DNA of 10,546 nucleotides from B1SED10-16 sp046498365 (GTDB lineage: Bacteria > Desulfobacterota > Desulfobacteria > Desulfobacterales > Desulfosalsimonadaceae). The stretch is from positions 1-10,546 of the forward strand of contig JAWOAV010000018.1 of NCBI GenBank assembly GCA_046498365.1, written 5' to 3'. The notes beneath the pieces were generated by a model that had not been told where the DNA came from, searched no databases, and saw nothing but the letters and a program-made list of their open reading frames with translations. The position numbers and the translations under genes were made by a program. This document shows, one piece after another, positions 1 through 6,270 of the stretch; the stretch's first letter is position 1, and each line of letters starts with the position of its first letter.

Positions 1-909
1 AAGGATGCATCGCAGGATGATATAAAAAAGGCATATCGCAAGCTGGCGATGAAGTATCATCCGGACCACAGTGCGGGTTCCAAGGAAAACGAGGAAAAAT
101 TCAAGGAAATCAGTGAAGCGTACGCGGTGTTAAGCGATGCGGAGAAGCGCAAGCAATATGATACGTACGGTTCGGAGGACTTCCAGCAGCGATACAGCCA
201 GGAAGATATTTTCAAAGATTTCGATTTGGGCGATATTTTGAAGGAATTCGGATTCGGCGGGGCATCGTTTTTTACTTCCGGCGGGCAGAAAAGCCGGGGG
301 CGCCGGAGCAGCACCCATTACTCGTTTGATCCGGAGAGCCTTTTCGGTTTCGGAAACCGTGGCGGTGGGCAGCAGGTGCAGCGGAAGGGGCGCGATATTG
401 AATATGAGATCCCCCTGACCCTCCAGGAAGTCGCGGGCGGTACATCCAAAACCATTACCATTACAAACGCGTCCGGCGGCACAGAAGCGATTGCCGTTAA
501 AATTCCGAAAGGGCTGATTTCCGGGAAAAAGATCCGGCTGACCGGAAAAGGGGAGCCAAGCCCATATGGCGGGCCTGCCGGGGATTTGTATATTCGTTCG
601 AAAATCGTGCAGGATCCCGTTTTCACGCAAAAGGAATATGACCTATACGTCGACAGGCAGGTCAAGCTGACCGAAGCCCTTCTGGGAACAAAGATAGACG
701 TTCCTACCATAGAGGGGAAACATCTCAGCATGAAAGTGGCCCCCGGTACGAAGCCGAAAAGCAGGCTGCGTGTTGCCGGACAGGGACTGCCGCATATGAA
801 AGGCGGCGGCAGAGGGGATCTTTATGTCGTCATCGATGTGAAGTGGCCGAAACAGTTGAACGAAAAGCAGAAAACGCTGATAAAGCAATTATCCGAGACG
901 GGATTGTAA
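1..909 (+). CDS. Class B DnaJ (CbpA-type) co-chaperone, 5'-truncated
   Basis: Hsp40 co-chaperone expected to stimulate DnaK ATPase activity and deliver unfolded clients in the cytoplasm. The frame is open from base 1, so the start codon and roughly the first ten residues lie outside the window; an ATG at 49 is internal to the J domain and not the real start. Of the 302 visible residues, 1-57 are a J domain with the HPD triad at residues 20-22 (bases 58-66) and the closing QYDTYG. Then comes a Gly/Phe-rich stretch (about 58-120), then the two beta-sandwich client-binding domains from about 128 to the end, including GDLYIRSKIV and GDLYVVIDVKWP. No CxxCxGxG zinc-finger repeats are present, so this is class B rather than canonical DnaJ. 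It ends in TAA followed by two hairpins, so it probably closes its transcription unit. Family assignment is secure; which paralogue (cbpA or dnaJ2) is not. Confidence 0.95.
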   Translation, partial: KDASQDDIKKAYRKLAMKYHPDHSAGSKENEEKFKEISEAYAVLSDAEKRKQYDTYGSEDFQQRYSQEDIFKDFDLGDILKEFGFGGASFFTSGGQKSRGRRSSTHYSFDPESLFGFGNRGGGQQVQRKGRDIEYEIPLTLQEVAGGTSKTITITNASGGTEAIAVKIPKGLISGKKIRLTGKGEPSPYGGPAGDLYIRSKIVQDPVFTQKEYDLYVDRQVKLTEALLGTKIDVPTIEGKHLSMKVAPGTKPKSRLRVAGQGLPHMKGGGRGDLYVVIDVKWPKQLNEKQKTLIKQLSETGL

Positions 910-914
910 CCGAT

Positions 915-947
915 GCCGAGCTCCTGGAAACAGCCCCGGAACTCGGC
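915..947 (+). other. Hairpin after the dnaJ-like gene
   Basis: GCCGAG (915-920) pairs with CTCGGC (942-947). After a mismatch TCC pairs with GGA, and after another GG pairs with CC, leaving a loop of about seven bases. It begins five bases after the stop codon. It has no U-tract, so it may protect the mRNA 3' end or be a first, factor-dependent stop. Confidence 0.45.
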
Positions 948-976
948 GCCTCAATCTTCTGATAGTTTTCGTTTTG

Positions 977-1022
977 AACCGGAAGCACAGCGTGTATTAA
1001 CTCCTCTGCTCCCGGTTTTTTT
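977..1022 (+). terminator. Rho-independent terminator of the dnaJ-like gene
   Basis: AACCGGAAGCACAG (977-990) pairs imperfectly with CTCTGCTCCCGGTT (1004-1017), with two mismatches and a loop of about 13 bases. A run of seven T (1016-1022) follows directly. The stem-plus-U-tract layout and position 68 bases after the stop codon fit an intrinsic terminator. Confidence 0.7.
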
Positions 1023-1117
1023 ATTCGTCGGCTCGCGGCGCTGGCGGCCCAAGCTGCTTGCCCGACGTGATCCGCGCATTGTCCGGTGGACCAATAGGGC
1101 AAAATCAAGTAATTCTA
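1023..1117. other. Intergenic stretch without recognisable gene
   Basis: Together with the hairpins before it and the leader after it, this makes about 380 bases between dnaJ and the preferred hpt start. Short open frames cross it on both strands. Their peptides are low in recognisable motifs, lack ribosome binding sites and run through the terminator. I see nothing else in it. Confidence 0.5.
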
Positions 1118-1146
1118 TTGACAAAAAGCGCTTTATGAGCTAATTA
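1118..1146 (+). promoter_or_regulatory. Candidate sigma-70 promoter for hpt
   Basis: A perfect -35 TTGACA (1118-1123) is followed by a 17-base spacer and TAATTA (1141-1146). The -10 is a poor match to TATAAT, but the same TAATTA at the same spacing occurs before tRNA-Met, which supports it. The predicted transcript starts near 1153 and would leave a leader of about 140 bases before ATG 1293. I could not fold that leader into a known purine riboswitch. Confidence 0.5.
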
Positions 1147-1292
1147 AAAAAATATGGGCAAAAATCCCGGCGGATGAGCCCTTGTCTTCAGAAATCTGTT
1201 TCTTTTCAATGTACGTCTTGCCCGGTATTAGAGGCTTTGCAAGGTCTGCCGGCTCGGAAGAAATCTTTGAAACGACAGGTCGAATATTTACT

Positions 1293-1811
1293 ATGCGCGA
1301 TGTTTCGCCTCTCCTGACCGCTCACGAAATCGAAGAAAAAGTTGCCGTCCTTGCAGAAAAAATATCCAAAGATTACAAGGATAAAGACCTGGTGATCATA
1401 GGGGTTTTAAAAGGGGCTTTCGTATTCTTGGCAGATCTTGTCCGAAAGCTGACGATTCCGGTTACAATTGACTTCACGTGGTGCGCCAGTTATGGCAAAG
1501 GGGATACCTCCACGGAAAACATCGAACGGATTGCCGGCATAAAAACCGATATTGCCGGAAAGCACGTGCTGATCGTAGAAGATATACTTGATACAGGTTT
1601 TACAATAAAGGATTTGCTTTTATATCTTGAATCCTTTCACCCGGAAAGCATAAAGGTTTGCGCTTTCATTGACAAGCATGAGCGGCGCAGTTGTCAATTG
1701 GCAGCCGATTATGCAGGGCATCGCATAGAAAAAGGGTTTCTTGTGGGATATGGTCTGGATTATGCCGAAAAATACCGGCATTTACCGGCAATTTATGAAT
1801 TGAAAACATAA
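1293..1811 (+). CDS. hpt: Hypoxanthine phosphoribosyltransferase
   Basis: Purine salvage enzyme that transfers the phosphoribosyl group of PRPP to hypoxanthine (and usually guanine) to make IMP or GMP in the cytoplasm. At 172 residues from ATG 1293 it has the usual family size. Visible motifs are VLKGAFVFLADL (38-49), the PRPP-binding loop EDILDTGFT (96-104), DKHERR (127-132) and the C-terminal signature GYGLDYAEKYRHLP (152-165). The frame extends upstream to ATG 1209 and TTG 1182. The TTG has a GGATGAG-like site just before it, but the added 37 residues look unlike the family, so ATG 1293, whose MRDVSPLLTAHEI matches typical N-termini, is preferred despite a weak ribosome binding site (AGGT 12 bases upstream). 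A zinc-ribbon/DUF3426 gene follows after 19 bases, probably co-transcribed. Function is confident; the exact start is less so. Confidence 0.93.
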   Translation: MRDVSPLLTAHEIEEKVAVLAEKISKDYKDKDLVIIGVLKGAFVFLADLVRKLTIPVTIDFTWCASYGKGDTSTENIERIAGIKTDIAGKHVLIVEDILDTGFTIKDLLLYLESFHPESIKVCAFIDKHERRSCQLAADYAGHRIEKGFLVGYGLDYAEKYRHLPAIYELKT

Positions 1812-1830
1812 TAACCAGCGAGGACGCAAA

Positions 1831-3855
1831 ATGATTATAACCTGCGAATCCTGCGGTACCAGGTACAAAGTAAATGAAGATCTTGTAAAGCCCGAAGGAA
1901 TCTGGGCGCGTTGTTCCACATGTAAAAACATGTTCCTGGTTCATCCGAAATCCTCCGGTTCCAGAAAAGGTCCTGACGGGAAAACCGTTGAAGAAACCCG
2001 AGACTGGGATGCCACTTACGATGAGAGCGATTTTGAAGAAACCGCCGAGGCCACAGAGGATTCCGGGCTTGGCACAACCACCGATTTTGAGAACCAGGTG
2101 GAAGGAATGATCGACGAGTTCGATGAGGGAACGAGTTTCGAGGAAGGGGAAAGCGTGGAAACGCTTGAAGAGACCTCGACGATCGACCTCGAGGAGCTTC
2201 AGCCTACGGAGGACACCATACAGGTGGAGGATATTGAAAAAACCAGTATGGAAACGGATCTTGAAACCTTTGACCGGGAAACCGACTGGCTGGATGACAA
2301 GGAGACCGTGGGAGAAACCTCTTTTGAGGAAACGACGGAAGCTGCGGGGGATGCCTCCACTGAAACGACAGGTCTGGACAAGGATGCTTTTACGGAAGAC
2401 GAACTGGGAATAGACCCGGACCTGGAAGCGTTTGAGCTGGATCTGGAGGAAACCGTTGAGGAGAGCCCTGAAGCGGTTGGGCCATCTGCCGGGGAAGAAT
2501 TCGAGCTGGACCTGGAGGAGGACGGATCCGAAGCCACGGAAAGGGAGTACGAAATCGACCTTGTCGAGAACGATATGGACGGAGCGATTGCAACGGAGGA
2601 CTTCGGCCTGGATCTCGGCGACGATGCGCAGGCTGGGGAGCAGAAGGAAAAAGATGCGGAATCCGCCGGATCGTCTGACGATGAGTTTACGGTTGAGCTG
2701 GATCTTGAACCCGAAGAAGCAGGGCAGCAGCCGGGAACCGCCGCTTCCGACGAAGAGAAGCAGGAAACCCTGGATTTTGATCTCGACGAAATTGATGACC
2801 AGGCGGACGAAGCGGTTGCGGATAAGGCTGATGAGGACTTTGATCTCGATTTTGAACTGGATTTTGACCTGGAAGATGAAAAACCTGCTGCAAAAGGGGA
2901 TGACACCACAGCCGATATTTTTGAGGAAGACGAATTCGACCTGACGGAGGTCGAAGATTTCCTCGATATAGAAGAAGAATCCCGTGAGCCGGACAGTGAC
3001 GGGGATGAAGAAACGTTTGAACTGGATTTTGAAACCGAGGCGGACGCAACAGGCACCGAAGCGGCGGATGAAAGGGCGTTTGATCTTGACCTTGAAACGG
3101 TAAAAGAGGATACAGCGGTTTCGGATGAGGAGAAGACGGAAAAATTCTCCATGGAAACCTACACTGAAAGCCGCGAGGAATCCGCCCCGGAAGCGGCGGC
3201 CGTGGCCGCCGGCATGGGAAAAGCTGCGTCGTCAGCAGAAACTCGTGGGGAGCCCTTTGACAGGGATAAGGAGCAGGGGGCCGGTCGGGTGCCGCCCAGT
3301 TCGGTAATTCCGGAAAAAGGAGAAAAATCCAGCTCTTTAAAAATCGTTGTCATTCTTTTGATTCTTTTGGCGATTGCCGTGGGCGGTTATTTTTACATGC
3401 AGGGCTCTCAGGCGCCGGCACCCCCGGAAACATCCGCTCCCGTAGGGGCGGTTGATCCCGATGGAAAGCTTCAAATCGCCATATCGACCCCGGATTACCA
3501 GTTCGTCAACAATGAAAATGTCGGCGAGCTAATGGTGGTTACCGGCAGCATTACCAATCGCTATGGCCATTCCCGGGACCGGATCCAGGTGCGGGGAAAT
3601 CTCTATGACAGCGATGGCGAACAGATCCAGTCATCGGCGCCTGTATACGCGGGCGTGGTGTATGAAACCGATGCGCTTGCAACGATGACGCTTACAGAAA
3701 TTGAAAACGGGCTGAGCCGTCCGGCAGAAGATACTGCCGCCCAGGTTGCGCCCGAGGCATCCATGCCGTTTATGGTTGCTTTTGCAGATCTGCCCGAGGC
3801 GGCAGAAGAGTTGAACGTGGAGGTTGTCGCGTCATCGGCGGCCGGGGAGGAATAA
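1831..3855 (+). CDS. Zinc-ribbon / DUF3426 membrane protein with long acidic FxLDL-repeat region
   Basis: Predicted single-pass inner-membrane protein of unknown role, 674 residues. ATG 1831 has a good site, GCGAGGA (1818-1824), six bases upstream. Residues 1-35 form an MJ0042-type zinc ribbon with C5-x2-C8 and C28-x2-C31. Residues about 50-500 are low-complexity and extremely acidic, roughly two residues in five being D or E. In this part a motif of the type aromatic-x-Leu-Asp-Leu/Phe recurs near residues 201, 224, 240, 258, 288, 314, 337, 369, 396 and 417. One hydrophobic helix covers 505-525, followed by a Pro/Ala linker. A DUF3426-like C-terminus (about 540-668) contains GELMVVTGSITN and ends with PFMVAFADLP. 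Topology is inferred as N-terminus in the cytoplasm and C-terminus in the periplasm. Zinc ribbon plus DUF3426 is a familiar proteobacterial pairing, but the acidic spacer here is unusually long. It follows hpt by 19 bases. No specific function is claimed. Confidence 0.88.
   Translation: MIITCESCGTRYKVNEDLVKPEGIWARCSTCKNMFLVHPKSSGSRKGPDGKTVEETRDWDATYDESDFEETAEATEDSGLGTTTDFENQVEGMIDEFDEGTSFEEGESVETLEETSTIDLEELQPTEDTIQVEDIEKTSMETDLETFDRETDWLDDKETVGETSFEETTEAAGDASTETTGLDKDAFTEDELGIDPDLEAFELDLEETVEESPEAVGPSAGEEFELDLEEDGSEATEREYEIDLVENDMDGAIATEDFGLDLGDDAQAGEQKEKDAESAGSSDDEFTVELDLEPEEAGQQPGTAASDEEKQETLDFDLDEIDDQADEAVADKADEDFDLDFELDFDLEDEKPAAKGDDTTADIFEEDEFDLTEVEDFLDIEEESREPDSDGDEETFELDFETEADATGTEAADERAFDLDLETVKEDTAVSDEEKTEKFSMETYTESREESAPEAAAVAAGMGKAASSAETRGEPFDRDKEQGAGRVPPSSVIPEKGEKSSSLKIVVILLILLAIAVGGYFYMQGSQAPAPPETSAPVGAVDPDGKLQIAISTPDYQFVNNENVGELMVVTGSITNRYGHSRDRIQVRGNLYDSDGEQIQSSAPVYAGVVYETDALATMTLTEIENGLSRPAEDTAAQVAPEASMPFMVAFADLPEAAEELNVEVVASSAAGEE
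2431..3096 (+). repeat. Array of about ten FxLDL-like motifs within the acidic region
   Basis: Copies, by residue of the 1831-3855 protein: FELDL (201), FELDL (224), YEIDL (240), FGLDL (258), VELDL (288), LDFDL (314), FDLDFELDFDL (337), FDLTEVED (369), FELDF (396) and FDLDL (417). Spacing is irregular, 16 to 32 residues, and the DNA between copies is not conserved. This suggests selection on a short peptide motif rather than recent tandem duplication. Confidence 0.7.
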
Positions 3856-3879
3856 ATCGTCCGTAATGCTCTTTTTGGC

Positions 3880-3908
3880 TTGACTTGCCTTTGGGTTGCT
3901 GTTAATTA
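3880..3908 (+). promoter_or_regulatory. Candidate promoter for tRNA-Met
   Basis: TTGACT (3880-3885), a 17-base spacer, then TAATTA (3903-3908). The predicted start near 3915 gives a 5' leader of about 23 bases before the tRNA at 3938. Spacing and -10 are the same as in the candidate hpt promoter. Confidence 0.55.
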
Positions 3909-3937
3909 AGTCTTCTTTTAAAAACGAAACCACATAA

Positions 3938-4014
3938 GGCGATGTAGCTCAGTTGGTCAGAGCATGCGGCTCATATCCGCAGCGTCCGGGGTTCAAATCC
4001 CTGCATCGCCACCA
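3938..4014 (+). tRNA. tRNA-Met (anticodon CAT)
   Basis: Complete cloverleaf of 77 bases with the CCA encoded (4012-4014). Acceptor arm GGCGATG pairs with CATCGCC; the D arm has GCTC...GAGC; anticodon stem TGCGG/CCGCA encloses CTCATAT with anticodon CAT at 3972-3974; the T arm is CGGGG-TTCAAAT-CCCTG. Position 1 is a G paired with C72, so it is not the initiator tRNA. A CAT anticodon can also belong to tRNA-Ile2 (lysidine-modified). The overall resemblance, including GTAGCTCAGTTGGT, favours elongator methionine. Confidence 0.93.
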
Positions 4015-4024
4015 AATTAAAAGA

Positions 4025-4058
4025 AAAGCCTCTCTGTTGATTTTTTCAGAGAGGCTTT
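4025..4058 (+). terminator. Hairpin terminator downstream of tRNA-Met
   Basis: Perfect 12-bp stem AAAGCCTCTCTG (4025-4036) / CAGAGAGGCTTT (4047-4058) with a ten-base T-rich loop, 11 bases after the tRNA. The trailing T run is short (TTTGT), so the termination signal depends mainly on the strong stem. Confidence 0.75.
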
Positions 4059-4120
4059 GTATATTACAAGCCATCTCAAAAAAAAAGATCAAGTGGGGCA
4101 GAAAATGCGGGGAGGGTGGT

Positions 4121-4159
4121 TTTACCACAGAGGGCACAGAGGAGACACAGAGATTCAAA
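4121..4159. repeat. CACAGAG-type intergenic repeat
   Basis: The stretch contains CCACAGAGGGCACAGAGG and then ACACAGAGA, a run of near-identical 7-10 base units. Such ACCACAGAGG-type units are familiar as dispersed intergenic sequences in many bacterial genomes and often produce spurious peptides such as TTEGTEE or its reverse-strand form LCVSSVPSVV, both of which can be read here. Only one cluster lies in this window. The rest of 4059-4239 shows no gene. Confidence 0.55.
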
Positions 4160-4218
4160 GACAAAAGCAATGGAAAAAAAGGTGGGACGCCCATCAAATT
4201 ATTTGTTATTACAATACA

Positions 4219-4245
4219 TTGTAACCGGCATAAAATCCATATAAT
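4219..4245 (+). promoter_or_regulatory. Candidate promoter of the DUF1992 gene
   Basis: A consensus -10 TATAAT lies at 4240-4245. The best -35 is TTGTAA (4219-4224), with a short 15-base spacer. A start at about 4252 would leave only some five bases before ATG 4257, and no Shine-Dalgarno is visible, so the mRNA may be leaderless or nearly so. Confidence 0.4.
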
Positions 4246-4256
4246 AATTGACGCGT

Positions 4257-4655
4257 ATGTTTACCGGCTTTGAAAAACTGGTGGAAGAAAGAATCCTCGC
4301 CGCCCAGAGAAACGGGGAGTTCAAAAATCTTGAAGGTGCGGGAAAGCCACTGGCACCTGAAGACATGAGTCGGGTTCCGCAGGAGCTTCGACTGGCCTAC
4401 AAGATATTAAAAAACGCCGATTGCCTTCCGCCCGAAGTCGAACTCCAGAAAGAAATCATTACCACGGAAAAAATGCTCTCAAGCCTGAAGGATGAACAGC
4501 AGCGATACAAAGCGATGAAAAAATTGAATTTTCTCATTATGAAATTTAACACATTGACCAATCGCGCCATCCAGTTTGAAATTCCCCAGAAATATGAAGA
4601 AGCCCTTGTGAGCAAAATGGCGGCGGATACGACCCCGGAAAAAAAAGGTACGTGA
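4257..4655 (+). CDS. DUF1992 family protein (DnaJC28 conserved-domain-like)
   Basis: Small cytoplasmic protein of 132 residues from ATG 4257. It matches the DUF1992 family, the conserved region also found in eukaryotic DnaJ homologue subfamily C member 28, here without a J domain. Diagnostic segments are FEKLVEERILAAQRNGEF (4-21), LEGAGKPL (24-31), VPQELRLAYKILKNA (40-54) and LPPEVELQKEI (57-67), followed by a predicted helical region of alternating charged and hydrophobic residues and a charged tail. Its biochemical role is not established. A TTG at 4248 gives a three-residue extension and cannot be excluded. Neither start has a recognisable ribosome binding site, and a TATAAT lies just upstream. 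It stands alone between a tRNA unit and the ddl operon, 90 bases before the next gene. Confidence 0.88.
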   Translation: MFTGFEKLVEERILAAQRNGEFKNLEGAGKPLAPEDMSRVPQELRLAYKILKNADCLPPEVELQKEIITTEKMLSSLKDEQQRYKAMKKLNFLIMKFNTLTNRAIQFEIPQKYEEALVSKMAADTTPEKKGT

Positions 4656-4700
4656 AGGGCAGCCAAAAGGGCACGCCCGGATGCTGCAAGTGAATTTTCC

Positions 4701-4721
4701 CGATAAACGCAGCGCTTATCG
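4701..4721. promoter_or_regulatory. Near-perfect palindrome between DUF1992 and the ddl operon
   Basis: Arms CGATAAACGC and GCGCTTATCG flank a central A at 4711, with a single mismatch in ten base pairs. It sits 25 bases before ATG 4746 and 46 bases after the previous stop. It could be an operator for the downstream operon, or a hairpin acting as a weak terminator, since a T-rich stretch follows. Confidence 0.4.
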
Positions 4722-4745
4722 TTTGTTTGCGACAGGGTTTTTGTC

Positions 4746-5237
4746 ATGTGGAAAAACAGGTTCAATTTAGAGGATACCAGTCTTACCAAGGGCGTTTTGC
4801 TGGCCTTTGTCATTCTTTTTTTTCACGTAGGGATGCTTTTGCTCGTTGCGCTTCTGGTCGTTTTTTTCGGGTTTATCATACGCTATTTCGCATGGATTCT
4901 CCTGGGATTGGGCCTTGGAGCGGCGGGCACGATCGCTTATATTCTGTATTCCCTGAAAAAGCAAAGCAGCGGGATTGCAGAGGTGTTGGCAGGGCCCGAG
5001 TACCGGGGCAAAAATATAGAGATCCGTCTTTTCGGCGGCCTGGCATCCATGAAGGTGACCGACAGCCGGCAATCCGCCTCGCTGCTTGAACATGACGGAG
5101 ACCCGGCACAACGATACCTGGAATCCCCGGACACATCCTGCGTGCGTGAACTCTCCGAGCTGGCCCGGCTACTGGAAAACGACCTGATCACCCAGGAAGA
5201 GTACCAACAGGCCAAAAACGAAATCTTCAGCCGCTGA
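4746..5237 (+). CDS. Two-helix membrane protein with SHOCT-like C-terminus
   Basis: Predicted inner-membrane protein of 163 residues and unknown function. Two hydrophobic helices occupy about 15-45 and 48-70, the first long and Leu/Phe/Val-rich, the second ending in KKQ, which suggests a cytoplasmic C-terminal half. A soluble middle region (about 78-130) contains IEIRLFGGLASMKV. Residues 133-162, VRELSELARLLENDLITQEEYQQAKNEIF, have the pattern of a SHOCT motif: a hydrophobic helix, 'L..G/D.IT.EEY...K', then the end of the chain. SHOCT motifs are associated with oligomerisation. The start is ATG 4746; only a weak purine-rich ACAGGG lies upstream. It is the first gene of a tight run: ddl begins 11 bases after its stop. 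I infer an envelope-related role from topology and neighbourhood only. Confidence 0.75.
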   Translation: MWKNRFNLEDTSLTKGVLLAFVILFFHVGMLLLVALLVVFFGFIIRYFAWILLGLGLGAAGTIAYILYSLKKQSSGIAEVLAGPEYRGKNIEIRLFGGLASMKVTDSRQSASLLEHDGDPAQRYLESPDTSCVRELSELARLLENDLITQEEYQQAKNEIFSR

Positions 5238-5248
5238 AAAGGAGAATC

Positions 5249-6226
5249 ATGGCAGCGCCAGGTGGAAAAGAAAACCGAAAATTGCGCCTCGCGTTGATTT
5301 CAGGCGGGACATCCGGCGAGCGGGAAATCTCCCTGAAAGGGGGGGATCGGGTTTTCCATGCCCTTGATCCGGAGAGGTATGCGGTCGTCCGATATGATAC
5401 GGCCACTGATCTCGGCCGGTTGGCGGCCGAAGCCGGCGCCATTGACGCCGCCCTGGTGATTCTTCACGGGACAAACGGGGAAGACGGCACGGTCCAGGGG
5501 TACCTGGATCTTCTGAATATTCCCTACCAATGCACCGGGGTCATGGGGAGTGCCATTGCCATGAACAAGCTGGTGTCCAAGTTTTTTTATGAGAAGGCGG
5601 GGATACCCGTGCCCGGTTATATCGCCATGGAAATGGAAAGCAAGGGTGAAGCGGATGCGGAGTTGTGCATCGAGCGCCTGGGGCTTCCTTTGGTGATTAA
5701 GCCCGCTTCGGGCGGATCGAGTATCGGCATGAGCATCGTGCGCTCCAGGGAATCGTTTTTTCCAGCCATCGAGAAGGCGTTTTTGCATGACAACGTCGTG
5801 TTTGCGGAGCAGTACCTCACAGGTACGGAAATCACCGGGGGGGTTCTGGGAAATGCGCATCCGGAGGCACTGCCCATCGTGGAGATCATACCCAAAAACG
5901 GCTATGAATTTTTTGACTACAAGGCCAAATATACTCCCGGTGAAACCCTTGAAATCTGCCCGGCCCGGATAAGCGACGCCCTGACTCAAAAGGCCCGGGA
6001 GATAGCACTTGCGGCGCACAGAGCCCTGTTCTGCAGCGGATGCAGCCGGACGGACATGATCATCCATGACAACCGGATTTACGTACTGGAAACCAACACC
6101 ATCCCCGGTATGACCGAAAACAGCCTGCTGCCCCTGGCGGCTGCTCAAGCCGGGATGTCTTATTCACAGTTATTGGAAAGGCTCATCGAACTGGCTTTGG
6201 AAAAAAAGAAGCCGGTAGCCGTGTGA
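5249..6226 (+). CDS. ddl: D-alanine--D-alanine ligase
   Basis: ATP-grasp enzyme that joins two D-alanines to make the dipeptide used for peptidoglycan precursor synthesis in the cytoplasm. 325 residues, close to the usual 300-360. The start is fixed by AAGGAG (5239-5244) four bases before ATG 5249. Visible motifs are GGTSGEREISL (19-29, with E25 matching the N-terminal active-site Glu), HGTNGEDGTVQGYL (73-86), SAIAMNKLVSK (101-111), the ATP loop KPASGGSSIGM (151-161), DYKAKY (223-228) supplying the active-site Tyr224, and the metal-binding GCSRTDM and LETNTIPGMT (R267, D269, E281, N283). All key residues that can be aligned by eye to E. coli DdlB are present, so the enzyme should be active. 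No mur or fts genes are adjacent, unlike ddlB of enterics. It probably shares a transcript with the membrane protein upstream and purDE downstream. Confidence 0.96.
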   Translation: MAAPGGKENRKLRLALISGGTSGEREISLKGGDRVFHALDPERYAVVRYDTATDLGRLAAEAGAIDAALVILHGTNGEDGTVQGYLDLLNIPYQCTGVMGSAIAMNKLVSKFFYEKAGIPVPGYIAMEMESKGEADAELCIERLGLPLVIKPASGGSSIGMSIVRSRESFFPAIEKAFLHDNVVFAEQYLTGTEITGGVLGNAHPEALPIVEIIPKNGYEFFDYKAKYTPGETLEICPARISDALTQKAREIALAAHRALFCSGCSRTDMIIHDNRIYVLETNTIPGMTENSLLPLAAAQAGMSYSQLLERLIELALEKKKPVAV

Positions 6227-6270
6227 GCTTTCCAAAAAATGGAAATGACCAAAAAGGAGTAGCGGTTTCA

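Noticed and set aside
913..1143. 76-codon open frame between dnaJ and hpt
   Set aside because: It runs through both hairpins, the terminator and the hpt promoter, with no ribosome binding site or recognisable motif.
1147..1292. Purine riboswitch in the hpt leader
   Set aside because: I could not find the conserved loop and junction bases of purine or PRPP riboswitches.
2199..3152. 317-codon open frame on the minus strand, very Ser-rich
   Set aside because: It is the complement of the Glu/Asp codons of the acidic DUF3426 protein; low complexity, no domain and no ribosome binding site.
3949..4273. Small open frames on both strands across tRNA-Met and the CACAGAG repeat
   Set aside because: They translate a tRNA and a repeat; TTEGTEE/LCVSSVPSVV peptides are known annotation artefacts.
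5300..6148. 282-codon open frame on the minus strand
   Set aside because: Antisense shadow of ddl, whose motifs fully explain this stretch.
6229..6245. TTTCCA/TGGAAA hairpin between ddl and purDE
   Set aside because: Only six AT-rich pairs with an A5 loop and no U-tract; not convincing as a terminator.
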